Assembly: GCF_014640075.1 (NCBI RefSeq)
Contig: NZ_BMGG01000011.1
Coordinates: 248,432-312,431, forward strand
Direction of reading: 5' to 3'
Source of the DNA: Chelatococcus reniformis
GTDB lineage: Bacteria > Pseudomonadota > Alphaproteobacteria > Rhizobiales > Beijerinckiaceae
Length of the DNA stretch: 64,000 nucleotides
Numbering within the stretch: position 1 is the stretch's first letter; each line of letters opens with the position of its first letter. The notes under the pieces are model-generated. The model ran no database searches. It was not told where the DNA came from and worked only from the letters and a program-made list of their open reading frames with translations. Below, piece after piece: positions 44,601 through 53,064 of this stretch. A program made the translations under genes and the position numbers.

Positions 44601-47354
44601 ACCGCCGCCTGGAACCATGAGCTCTCGAGGCGGGCGGAAGACGATCTCGCCCGCGCCCCCGTCATTGTCGGGGGCGCGGAAGCTCCAGATGTGCAGGCCG
44701 AGCAGCAGTCGCAGGACGTAGCCTAGGAAGCTCGCAAGGTCGCTCAGGGCACTCACGCCGTCGCGCTGATGTGTGATCTGGATCAGCGGGACGCCGATGC
44801 GCGCCAGGAAGCCCACATCCAGCTTGAGCATGCGCGCGCCCCGACCCTCGAGGCCCGGGAACTCGCGCAGCGTGACCTCCATCAGCTGGCGCCAGGGATT
44901 GGCGCGGCGCCGGTAGGTGAAGGACTTGGCGCCGACGATCCGGTCGCCTTCGAGGACGAAGCGCGAGTCGGTAGCCGGCGTGCCGATGGTGAGTTCGTAG
45001 ACAAGCGCTCTGATTTCACCGGCGCAGCTCGCGATGCCGATCGCCGACTTGAGGCGGCTGAGCGGGTCGGGGCCGCCGTCGCCGTCGACGAACGCCTGGT
45101 AGCTGTCGCGGAGCCCCCGGTTCAGCAGCCATGCCGTACCGGCCGTGAAGATGCGCCGCAGGGCCGACCTCTCTTGCCGCTCGAAGACCTTCAGGCGGCC
45201 CGTGAGCGGCGCGCTGAAGACGGCCATGGCATCCAGCTTCTGCTCCCTCAGGCGGGGGGGATCCCAGGTCTGCTCGAGCATCTCCCAGTCAGCCTGCGGA
45301 AAGATCCGGATCTCGCTGCGCGCCAGGGCCGACGACTGATCGCCAGCCACCTCCAGCACCGGCTCCCCGCCCCGCCCCGGGATGAGGTCGGCGACAGCTT
45401 TCGGGCGGAAGCGCAACGTCAATTCGACGACGTAGTCCGCCGTTGGGGCACCCTTGGGGCTCAGCCGCAGGGGGCCGACGAGCCGCTCGATGATCTCGAC
45501 CTCCGTGCGGGCGGGAGGCATCGCGACGTCGACCTCGCGGAACACCGGGCGGACGAGCACCTGACCGCTGCGCGCCGGCAGGCCAGGTTCAAATTCCCAT
45601 TGCTGGGCCAGCGTTTCGGCCGCCCGAAGCGCCACCGCAGAGATCGTCAGGGCTGGATTGATTCCGAGAGCTGTCGGGATGACCGAGCCGTCCAACACCA
45701 CGAGGCCGTTGTGGACCGCGTCGGACGCATCGGTCGAAAAGACCCGGCCGAGATGATCGACGACGCCGGCCGTACCATCGTCGGCCATCACGCACCCGCC
45801 AAGCGGATGCACCGTGAGCAGCGGTCCGCGCTGGCCGGCCAGCAGCCAGTTGAGCCCGGTCGGCAGGAGCTTCCAGATCGGATTGGCGATCACGCGCCCG
45901 CCGGTGCCCCGCGTGAGATCGGCGAGGGCCTCCACCCTCCGATCGTTGACGGGATCTTCGGGCAGCCCCGTGAACTGCATCCGCGCGATACCGTCACGGG
46001 CCACGCTCACGTCGCCCTCGAGCGTGATCGTGCCGGCTGCCCCATCGTCCCCCATGATCGCGTAGATTGCCGACCGCCCGATGCGCCGTCCGGGAGCCGC
46101 GTAGAGATCGGCGTCCGGATAGCCCTGAATGTGCTTCGACCGATCCGCTTCGTCCAAGCCGTGCAACGTGTTGACGACAGCAAACAGCTCAGTGAAGGCA
46201 AGGCGCAGGCTCGCCGGAACCGCCATCTCCTCGATCAGCACACCCGCGGTATCGCGCAGGTCGATGATACCGGTGATAGTTGGTCCGATGGCCCGCAGCG
46301 AAGGCTGAACCTCCTCGTCGGCCACGGCATCGACGGAGGCGGCCGTCGCATAGTCGGCGACGAGCATGTCGCCGTTGGTGGAGGCGCGTCGGCCGAGACG
46401 CGTGCCGGACACCGCCAGGCCCGCGGCCTGCGAGCGCATCAGGATCTCGGTCGAACCCAGTGTACCGGCGGCGAGTACCACCTTGCCGGCCCGGATCCTG
46501 AGCACCTCGCCGTCGCGCTTGCGCAGGCTGGCGTTGGTGTAGACGGCGTTGACGATCCAGCCCGCGCCCTCCGCTTCCACGCTCAGCACCGTCGCGCCGC
46601 TGAAGATCTCCGCTCCATTCTGCTGTGCGCGGACCAACAGCCCGACGTCGAGCGAATTCTTGGCGCCGAAGTTGCAGCCGGTCGCACAATCGCCGCAGCG
46701 CACACACTTGCCGAGCCGCACGTTGCCGGAGCTGGTCGATTGGCTCATGGCCACGGTGATCGCCGCCGGCCTGAAGCGGCCATCGGGTGCCACATCCCTG
46801 ATGGATCTGAATTTTTGCGGCAGCCCATCGGGATGATCGGCGATCGTGTTCGGAACGCCGTCGATGCGCGCGCCGAGGAGCTCGGCGGCGCGGTCGAAGT
46901 ATGGTTGCCATCCGGCGACATCGGCGAGCGCGCGCGGCCAGCCTTGGGCGAACACCGACGGCAGAGGCTGGTCCATCACGCCGGCGTTGATCAACGATCC
47001 CCCGCCGACACCATTGGCGACGACGGTCACCACATCGCCGCTCGCCCTGACGTCGAAGAGGCCCTCCTTCTGGTTGTCCCGTCGGAGGTGACCCGGTAGT
47101 TCCCCAAGCCCTACGGGGAATGAGCCCGGCAGATACTCCTTGCCGCGCTCCAGCACGGCTACCGCGATCGGAACGCCGTCCCGGTGACGCCCCGCAAACG
47201 TTGCCGCAGCAACGGCGCCGCCGTAGCCGCTGCCGATGACCAGAACATCGAAATGCGTTACCTGCGGCGCGCTGCGAACGCGGGCGACAAGCTGTTCAAA
47301 TCCTTGTGAAACCCAGGCTGTATGGGACTCCCGGTCGAGTTCGGGTCTCATCAT
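41604..47354 (-). CDS. giant fusion: GMC oxidoreductase, alpha/beta hydrolase, PhoD-like phosphatase
   Basis: One uninterrupted frame gives 1916 residues. Residues 1-585 are an FAD-dependent GMC/cholesterol-oxidase-like domain (VLVIGSGYGGAVAAATFAG; Cys-rich KCVRCGDCATGCNFGAKNSL; LTVHPLGGCVMADDG). Residues 585-960 I cannot assign. Residues 960-1340 are an alpha/beta hydrolase (VMLHGYSAGGTTFAHHAV; nucleophile elbow AHCMGT with Cys1045; His in AGHQDALIG). About 1560-1916 is a PhoD-like metallophosphatase (SLASCQYPGGFF, FAGDQVYVDPTAG, LLDDHEIADNW, SGDEHRGY). It may oxidise and hydrolyse a sterol- or lipid-type ester; the substrate is unknown. No signal peptide is visible. Confidence 0.9.
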   Translation of the reverse strand: MMRPELDRESHTAWVSQGFEQLVARVRSAPQVTHFDVLVIGSGYGGAVAAATFAGRHRDGVPIAVAVLERGKEYLPGSFPVGLGELPGHLRRDNQKEGLFDVRASGDVVTVVANGVGGGSLINAGVMDQPLPSVFAQGWPRALADVAGWQPYFDRAAELLGARIDGVPNTIADHPDGLPQKFRSIRDVAPDGRFRPAAITVAMSQSTSSGNVRLGKCVRCGDCATGCNFGAKNSLDVGLLVRAQQNGAEIFSGATVLSVEAEGAGWIVNAVYTNASLRKRDGEVLRIRAGKVVLAAGTLGSTEILMRSQAAGLAVSGTRLGRRASTNGDMLVADYATAASVDAVADEEVQPSLRAIGPTITGIIDLRDTAGVLIEEMAVPASLRLAFTELFAVVNTLHGLDEADRSKHIQGYPDADLYAAPGRRIGRSAIYAIMGDDGAAGTITLEGDVSVARDGIARMQFTGLPEDPVNDRRVEALADLTRGTGGRVIANPIWKLLPTGLNWLLAGQRGPLLTVHPLGGCVMADDGTAGVVDHLGRVFSTDASDAVHNGLVVLDGSVIPTALGINPALTISAVALRAAETLAQQWEFEPGLPARSGQVLVRPVFREVDVAMPPARTEVEIIERLVGPLRLSPKGAPTADYVVELTLRFRPKAVADLIPGRGGEPVLEVAGDQSSALARSEIRIFPQADWEMLEQTWDPPRLREQKLDAMAVFSAPLTGRLKVFERQERSALRRIFTAGTAWLLNRGLRDSYQAFVDGDGGPDPLSRLKSAIGIASCAGEIRALVYELTIGTPATDSRFVLEGDRIVGAKSFTYRRRANPWRQLMEVTLREFPGLEGRGARMLKLDVGFLARIGVPLIQITHQRDGVSALSDLASFLGYVLRLLLGLHIWSFRAPDNDGGAGEIVFRPPRELMVPGGGFVPAEIIPIDLDDEIPDLGAEPVKGRVVLTRYAQPVGGPAQRPVVMLHGYSAGGTTFAHHAVNPNLASYLWDAGRDVWIADLRTSPAHETAKAPWSFDQIARTDVRAVIERAAGASIDGKVDVIAHCMGTVVFSMAVLGDVSPPGKRLSKLIGRAAFTQVGPLVVFTPANIFRAYAVRYLLDFLPDAYEFRPPNPTLLDGLLDRVLATLPYSDEEYDIENPLWPAARTPWTRTRHRMDALYGRDFNVANMEPLMLRHIDEHFGPLNLKTVATTVHFARYAVMTDYKGQNTYVSRRQFRENWPFPTFSLHGGANGLSHVSTVDRMHKVLSDAGRIYLAPYVNWQAGHQDALIGTGRLDIFARIRSFLETDIPDRPNNEGGGKTAYPPWIGPIVTEERPDRATLVVRVGALPSHREAEAVAMLRIELVGDDIRRPDDAGRPWDLSYVLDHLAIYRSQELHDTGWDAFEAPLPTAMPGYDARHPGNALLVLLVYDESDELLAGIGAAKTTRDYFWADSQTRKVYRLEPTIPPSRESRPAHGFAYRQFTQMARAVCHALGMPTPKRRPAGPATAAAHRLTYRGLTQASRPMLEAAPGRTRVERSPMTMQFDQAGTGDTVGGLNEMDRDLMDGVIPYDPPFAPLPAPAPAGTRFSLASCQYPGGFFDAAVAYRSYERIVQRFEDDPGLAPRFMLFAGDQVYVDPTAGLYDPASKDSRFRLPYEAWLRQPNVRSALRRAPSFMLLDDHEIADNWEPVAVPDDPLNQMNKTHGVAMFAKYQRGIKDDIETFDFDGFPFFLLDTRTRRSHRRVGSLADATLFDEATMDRLKCWLSSAPGPKFIVSPVMLLPRHRRAVQRDRRLDPTNLSALYSDGWDGYPHTLREVLAFIAANRIERVVFLSGDEHRGYVATVDLFDSAGNRLVRAHSIHTAALYGPFPFANGVAEDVVASETIAIEHSSGHYSCVVDTVRPAPGDGATFFHVRKVGEDWLLDCEFGDGAVHTLTV

Positions 47355-47634
47355 CTGAGCGTCACCCGCGACCGGGCGAACGTGGTTTGCGAAGTCGAAG
47401 CGACTGAGAATGCGGTGTCTGTCACGCTAGGCGCCCCCTGCCGAACATGCCCGCAACCATCATGCGCCGCCGCTCGCAAGCGGTCACGTGACGCCCCGCA
47501 CCTGCAAAGCGCTCTGCGCCTTCGCCACCCTCCTCCGGCTGCGCCTGCGCAGGCCCAGTCGAAGCACAACGATCTTCTTTCTCTCACCTTGATATAGCGG
47601 TACGTGTGATGCCGGCGCCGGCAGGGCAACACTC
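47355..47634. promoter_or_regulatory. divergent promoter region
   Basis: This 280-bp gap between divergent start codons must carry both promoters, but I could not place clear -35/-10 pairs. A TCACGTGA palindrome lies at 47484-47491, a possible regulator site. CTTGATATAGCGG near 47,590 is the best -10-like sequence toward the cyclase gene. Confidence 0.4.
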
Positions 47635-50600
47635 ATGTACGAGACTGGACACTTGCTGGAGAGCTTTCTACCGTTGCGCCTCCTCGAGCGGCTCTACGGC
47701 GAGTGCGGCACACGTCCCGCTGCCACGCAGTTTCCGGCCGCGATCCTGTTCATCGACGTTTCGCGTTTCACGGCCCTGGTCGAGCAATTCGCCCGTCGCG
47801 GCCATGGAGGCCTCGAGGAGATACCCAAGATCCTCGGCCAGTCTTACGCGCGATGCGCAGATCAGATCGGAGCCTGGTCCGGCGAGGTCGTGTATTTCGC
47901 CGGCGATTCTCTTCTCGCCTATTGGTCAGCCGACGACGGCAACCTGGAGCAGGCAACGCGCCTGGCCGTGCAATGCGCGCAGGCGATCTGTCGCGATCAC
48001 GACGAGCGGTCGGGGGCGGCCCCGGGTGAAGCCGAGGCATCCCTGCACCTCGGCATTGGAGCGGGCCAGTTCTGGGCAGCCGCAGTGGGCGGAGAACCGG
48101 TCTGGAATCTGGTCGTCGGCGGCGATGCGGTCATCGATGCGGCCAACGCGCTGGCACGGGCCGGCAATTGGAATCTCGTGCTGTCCGACGCCGCAGCACG
48201 GCCCCTGTCCCGCCGTCCGCTCGAAGATGACGCAGCGCGCCCGGTGCAACCGTCCAGGCCGACCGACGACCTGCCGTGGCAATGGTTGGCCGGCTTCCTC
48301 TCGCCGCAGGTGCGGGACGCGATGTCGGCCCTGCCGCGAGGGACAGGCTCTGAAAGAGGGCCGGCTACCCCGGACGACGAACTGGCCCTGGCGCGCAAAC
48401 GGCTCGACGCGCTAGCCGAAATCCGGCCGGTGTCGGCGCTTCTGGCGCGCATCGTGGGTCTCAGCTGGGACAGCTCCGATGCTCTCGATCGGCACCACGC
48501 CCTGTGCACGTCCCTGCAGCAAATCCTCAGCGATTGCGGTGGGCCCCCCGGTGAACTGCTGTTCGACGACAAGGGACTGATCTTTATCGCTGCCTTCGGT
48601 GCCCACGGCACCTTCCGCCGCGACGACCCGCGGCGTGCCGTCGATGCCGCCCGCGCGATCACGTCGGCCCTTCGGCAGTCGGGGCTCGACGTGTCGATCG
48701 GCGTGGCGACGGGCGACGCGTCCTTTCACGTCGTCGGTAGCGCACAGCGCCGGCAGTTCATGGTCCTCGGCCAGTCGGTCAATCGGGCGGCACGCCTGAT
48801 GACGTCGACCGAGCGAGACATCCTCTGCGACGCGCCGACCGAACGGGCGGTGCGGGCCACCTACCAATTCGAGCGGAGCGGAACGCTTCAGCTCAAGGGG
48901 CTGGGCGACATGGCCCCCGTCTTCCGCCCGATCGCGAGCCGCCGCCCGTCGTTGACATCGCCGAAATTGATCGGGCGGCAAACCGAGCTGGCGTTCCTGA
49001 GGTCGACCTTCGCCGCCACGCGCAGCGGTGGCAATCGGCTCACGGTCGTGCTCGGCGCGCCGGGCATCGGTAAGACGACCCTGGTCAATGCGTTCGCCGA
49101 CGAGCTGCGAGGAGCGGGCATGACCGTGTCCCTGTCCGGCGCGGAACGGAACGACCGCCGCACGTCTCTGCTCGCCTGGCGGGGCGTGCTGCGATCGCTC
49201 GTCGGCCTGCCCGCGGACGCTGACGGAAACGAGATCTTTCGCTGCGTCGGTGAACGCGTGCATGGCATGCCCGGGATCGCCGAGCGCTTGCCGCTGCTCG
49301 GCGATGCCTTGGCCATCGTGACGACGCAGACCGAAGGGACACGGCATCTGGAAGGCGCCCACCGCGCCGACGCAACAATGCGGCTCGTCGGCGCCATCGT
49401 CGGCGCCCTGGCACCGCGGCCGCTGACGCTGATCCTCGAAGACAGCCAATGGCTCGACTCCGCGTCGTGGCGCCTCATCGAATGGGTGCTCAGTTCGCTC
49501 GAGTCGCTGATGCTGGTCCTGTGCGTGCGTGCGGAGGAGGTTCCCCAGGAGATCAAGACCCTTCGGCGCCGGGCGGGCGCGGCGCGCCCGGGCACCGCGT
49601 CCGATGGCGCTGCCCGCTATCTGCGCGTTCTGGAACTCGCTGAACTCGGCGAGGCGTCGATCCACGAACTGGTCGCCCGCACCCTCAGCGGAACGCCTCC
49701 CCAGGCGGAGATCACGCACCGGGTCGCCGCCCTCGCCGGCGGCAATCCGTTCTTCGCCGAGGAGATCGCGCTCACCCTCAAGGGCGAAGGCTTGATTGCC
49801 GAGCGCGACGGGTATTGGCGCTCCATCCGACCGCTCGATGAGCTGCGCTACTTTGAAGGCGTCGAACGGGTCATTCGCGAGCGCGTCGACCGCCTGGACA
49901 GCGTCGTCCGCGAAGTGATCCGGGCCATGGCCGTCATCGGCCGCACCTTCAGCAGCGGCGCTCTCCTGGCGCTCCATGACGGTGCGATCGACGAAGCGGT
50001 GGAGACGCTGATCGAGGCCCAGTTGATCCGCCCCACCGCCATGCCCGGGCTGTACGAGTTTCGCCATAGCCAAATCCGGGACGTGATCTATGCCTCCATC
50101 CCCGGCGGGTTGCGCCGGCAACTGCACGAGGCGCTGGCGAGCTGGATCGAGTCGAGCCGGCCGGACGCCATCGACGCCGAGATTGCGGTGCTCGTCCAGC
50201 ACTTCCAGGCTGCCGGCAACAACGAGAAGGCCGTGAAGTATGCGGACCTGGCGGCGACCCACGCGCTTCAGGTCGGCGCATTTCGTGAGGTGGAGTCGTT
50301 CGTCGAGATCTGCCTGGAGCATGAACCCAAGCGACAGCTCTGGACCGACGAGCAGAAGCTCAGGTCGGTGCGCTGGCGACGGCAGCTGGCCGAAGCGCAC
50401 TACAGCCGAGGCGACATCCATGCGCAGGGCGTCGCCGCCAGGCATGCCCTCAGCGTGGTCGGAAACCCCGTTCCCCAGACCGCTACAGCGACCTGGATGA
50501 AGCTGATCGGTCGCACGGTGCGGCTTGCGGTCCGGCAGGCTCTTCCGCCGAGGCCGGAACTCGGCCGCGACGCCGACAAGCTGCGCTGGGAAGCAGAGCT

Positions 50601-51678
50601 CGCCCGTTGCCTCAATCAGGCGGCGATGGTGGACTATTTCGAGGTGCGCTTCTCCCGCGGTATGTGCAACTTGATCGGCGCTGTCCTTCACGCCGAGCGC
50701 ACCGGGCTCTCGGCCGACACGGCGATCGCCTCATCGCAACTGGGATGCGGCCTCGGCATGCTCGGCTGGCGGCGATCGAGCGACCACTTCATCGGACGGG
50801 CCGAGTCGGCCGCGCTCGCTCTCGCGGACCCCGCCCTGCATGCGCACGTGTGCATCCTGGACGCGCTCTGGCGGCTCGGCCGGGGCGAGTGGCCGATGGT
50901 CGACAGCCGCATCGATCAGGCCCAGGATCTATCGTTGAAAGCCGGCGACCAGTTGCGCTGGTGCAATGCCCAGGGCATGCGCTTCTGGACACAATATTAC
51001 CGCGGCGACCAGGGCGCCTGGGAGCCGACCACGGCCGCACTGCTGTCGCGGGCGCAGAACGCGGGCAACGTCCAGCAGGAGATCTGGGCGCTGCGCTGCA
51101 AGGCCCTCTGTCTGCTGCACACGGACCGCCCGCGCGAGGCGGCGGACCTCCTGCGGCTCATTTCCTCCGCCGATTATCACGTCATCGATCTCGCGGCACG
51201 AATCTCGGTCATGGGCGCGCTCGCGCTGGCGTATGCCCGCACCGGCCGGCCCAGCGAAAGCATCGAGGCCACGGTCGAGACGCTGCGTCTGTTGCGGGGG
51301 ATGCCGCGGCCATCCTCGCACAGCACCATCGTCGGCATCTGCGGTGCGCTCGAGGTGCTGCTGCGCGGTCGCGAAGCCGGCCTTGCCCAGCGGGATGACC
51401 GGTGGCGCAGCTGGGAGCTGCAGGCGCTGGCCGAACTGAGGCGCTACTGCAAAGTGTTTCCGGTGGGATTGGCACAGCTCGGCCTGTGGACCGGTGTGGC
51501 ACACTGGCTGTCCGGCAGACGCGATGATGCGACCGCCTCATGGCAACAGGCCTTCATGGCCGCTCGCCGCTTCTCGCTGCGCCGGGACGAGTCGATGATC
51601 GCGGCCGAAATGCGCCGTCGGCTCGACCGGAAGCTCGAAGCCCAGGGCGAATACCACATCATCGGCCCGGAGCCGTGA
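47635..51678 (+). CDS. soluble-adenylyl-cyclase-like protein (two cyclase modules, AAA, helical repeats)
   Basis: The 1347 residues match the layout of animal soluble adenylyl cyclase. The first class III cyclase domain has both metal Asp (Asp41 in LFIDVSRFTAL; Asp91 in FAGDSLLAYW). A second, diverged cyclase domain (about 265-430) has GVATGDASFHVVGS and LGQSVNRAARLM but replaces the first metal Asp region with RIVGLSW. An AAA_16 ATPase (Walker A GAPGIGKTT near 473-481; Walker B LILEDSQWLDSAS near 600) and TPR-like helices (about 880-1347) follow. It may couple cAMP synthesis to a ligand sensed by the repeats. It is divergent from the GMC fusion gene. Confidence 0.9.
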   Translation: MYETGHLLESFLPLRLLERLYGECGTRPAATQFPAAILFIDVSRFTALVEQFARRGHGGLEEIPKILGQSYARCADQIGAWSGEVVYFAGDSLLAYWSADDGNLEQATRLAVQCAQAICRDHDERSGAAPGEAEASLHLGIGAGQFWAAAVGGEPVWNLVVGGDAVIDAANALARAGNWNLVLSDAAARPLSRRPLEDDAARPVQPSRPTDDLPWQWLAGFLSPQVRDAMSALPRGTGSERGPATPDDELALARKRLDALAEIRPVSALLARIVGLSWDSSDALDRHHALCTSLQQILSDCGGPPGELLFDDKGLIFIAAFGAHGTFRRDDPRRAVDAARAITSALRQSGLDVSIGVATGDASFHVVGSAQRRQFMVLGQSVNRAARLMTSTERDILCDAPTERAVRATYQFERSGTLQLKGLGDMAPVFRPIASRRPSLTSPKLIGRQTELAFLRSTFAATRSGGNRLTVVLGAPGIGKTTLVNAFADELRGAGMTVSLSGAERNDRRTSLLAWRGVLRSLVGLPADADGNEIFRCVGERVHGMPGIAERLPLLGDALAIVTTQTEGTRHLEGAHRADATMRLVGAIVGALAPRPLTLILEDSQWLDSASWRLIEWVLSSLESLMLVLCVRAEEVPQEIKTLRRRAGAARPGTASDGAARYLRVLELAELGEASIHELVARTLSGTPPQAEITHRVAALAGGNPFFAEEIALTLKGEGLIAERDGYWRSIRPLDELRYFEGVERVIRERVDRLDSVVREVIRAMAVIGRTFSSGALLALHDGAIDEAVETLIEAQLIRPTAMPGLYEFRHSQIRDVIYASIPGGLRRQLHEALASWIESSRPDAIDAEIAVLVQHFQAAGNNEKAVKYADLAATHALQVGAFREVESFVEICLEHEPKRQLWTDEQKLRSVRWRRQLAEAHYSRGDIHAQGVAARHALSVVGNPVPQTATATWMKLIGRTVRLAVRQALPPRPELGRDADKLRWEAELARCLNQAAMVDYFEVRFSRGMCNLIGAVLHAERTGLSADTAIASSQLGCGLGMLGWRRSSDHFIGRAESAALALADPALHAHVCILDALWRLGRGEWPMVDSRIDQAQDLSLKAGDQLRWCNAQGMRFWTQYYRGDQGAWEPTTAALLSRAQNAGNVQQEIWALRCKALCLLHTDRPREAADLLRLISSADYHVIDLAARISVMGALALAYARTGRPSESIEATVETLRLLRGMPRPSSHSTIVGICGALEVLLRGREAGLAQRDDRWRSWELQALAELRRYCKVFPVGLAQLGLWTGVAHWLSGRRDDATASWQQAFMAARRFSLRRDESMIAAEMRRRLDRKLEAQGEYHIIGPEP

Positions 51679-51697
51679 TCGCGCCGTGCGCGCAGAT

Positions 51698-52123
51698 CTA
51701 GCCCGTCCCCACCCGCCGGCCATGCTCGTCGATCACCCGCTCGCCGTCTTCCTTGACGAACTCGCCTTGCGGACCCGGCAGCAGATCGAGCACCAGCTCG
51801 GAGGGGCGGCACAGCCGCACCCCCTTGGGGCTCACCACGATCGGCCGGTTGATGAGGACAGGATTCTCGACCATGGCGTCGATCAGCTCCGCATCGGCCA
51901 GCGCCGGGTCGTCGAGCCCGAGGTCGGCGTAGGCCGTGTCCTTGGCGCGGATGGCGCCGCGGGCGTCGAGGCCCATGCGGTGGATCAGTTCGCGCAGCAT
52001 GAAGCGGCTCGGCGGTGTCTTCAGGTATTCGATCACGTGCGGCTCGATGCCCGCGTTGCGGATCATGGCGAGCACGTTGCGCGACGTGGCGCAGGCGGGG
52101 TTGTGATAGATGATCACGTCCAT
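51698..52123 (-). CDS. arsC: ArsC-family arsenate reductase (glutaredoxin dependent)
   Basis: The protein (141 aa) begins MDVIIYHNPACATSRN, the ArsC active site with Cys11 (here CATSR where CGTSR is usual), followed by IEYLKTPPSRFML, the ENPVLINRPIV substrate loop and PSELVLDLL. It reduces arsenate to arsenite or is a YffB-like relative; no arsR, arsB or acr3 gene is adjacent, so it may act with a remote exporter or be general. Confidence 0.88.
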   Translation of the reverse strand: MDVIIYHNPACATSRNVLAMIRNAGIEPHVIEYLKTPPSRFMLRELIHRMGLDARGAIRAKDTAYADLGLDDPALADAELIDAMVENPVLINRPIVVSPKGVRLCRPSELVLDLLPGPQGEFVKEDGERVIDEHGRRVGTG

Positions 52124-52174
52124 GTCGGCCTCCCGGCGGGGATGAGCAAACCCTGATCGCGGCTCGCGCCGCCG

Positions 52175-52873
52175 TCAGCAGCTCAAGGCATCGCACGCGC
52201 TGACGGAGGACACCATCCGCGCAAGCGATCTGCTGCCGGGATAGCCGAGCACGCCCATGCCGGCGAGCACGAACGAGGGCGTCGCCGACAGGCCCAGGGA
52301 GGCGGCCAGCTTCATCTGGGCCGTGAGAGCTGCCCGCACCTGAGCGCTGTCCGCGGTCTTTTCGATGGTGGCACGCGGAAGACCCAGCCCTGCGGCCGCC
52401 TGCAACGCGGCCGGCCCGTCGATGAGCCCCCGGCGGGCGAACAGCGCCCGGTGCAGCGCATAGGCGGCCGCGGCGCCCTTCAGCTTCAGCACGGCGAGTT
52501 CCACCTTGGCAGCCTGCGCCGACTGCGGCGACAGGATCGGGTTGTTGAGCAGCCCGATGCGAAGCTCCGGATGGGCCTTCAGCAGCGCTTCGATGTCATC
52601 GGCTGCCTTATGGCACCAGGGACAATTGTAGTCGTAGGCCTCGACGAAGGTGACATCGGGCTTGTCCGCGCCGACCCAGACGACCCCGACGAGCTCCTCG
52701 AGCTGCGACGTGAGCTCCACCGGCAACCGCAGGTTCGGCACCGGCGCACCATCGTCGGAGGTCAGCGGCAACCATTGGCCGGTATCCTCCGCCCGCCCGC
52801 GCGCGACGGGCAGGAAGGCCCCCGCCACGGCTGCCGCGGCGGCCCCTGCCAGAATCCGTCGTCGATCGATCAT
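52175..52873 (-). CDS. DsbA-family thiol-disulfide oxidoreductase
   Basis: A Tat-like or Sec signal (RRRILAGAAAAAVAGAFLP after MID) precedes a thioredoxin fold with the active site Cys84-Pro-Trp-Cys87 in YDYNCPWCHKA and the cis-Pro loop ATPSFVLAGMGV. It should act in the periplasm on disulfides. The 232-residue reading starts at 52873; an ATG further upstream would precede the signal. It is not obviously coupled to its neighbours. Confidence 0.85.
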   Translation of the reverse strand: MIDRRRILAGAAAAAVAGAFLPVARGRAEDTGQWLPLTSDDGAPVPNLRLPVELTSQLEELVGVVWVGADKPDVTFVEAYDYNCPWCHKAADDIEALLKAHPELRIGLLNNPILSPQSAQAAKVELAVLKLKGAAAAYALHRALFARRGLIDGPAALQAAAGLGLPRATIEKTADSAQVRAALTAQMKLAASLGLSATPSFVLAGMGVLGYPGSRSLARMVSSVSACDALSC

Positions 52874-53064
52874 GATGGCCACCCTCGCAGCTTGCCTCGA
52901 CGCTCCGACGAATCGCCGGCCGGGCGCGGGGCGCCAGGCCAGCTCGACCAGGGAGATAGGGCGGGATGATGGCTGCGACGGCGATCGGCGCGGCGCTGCC
53001 CGCGCTACGGCAGGCGGCAAAGGCTGCTGCCCCCGGCTCCCAGGGAGTGGCGGCGCTTCGCCCC

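Noticed and set aside
44769-47099. Plus-strand 776-residue open frame inside the fusion gene
   Set aside because: Antisense shadow of the GMC domain.
48412-50691. Minus-strand 759-residue open frame inside the cyclase gene
   Set aside because: Antisense shadow produced by high GC; the plus strand carries complete domains.
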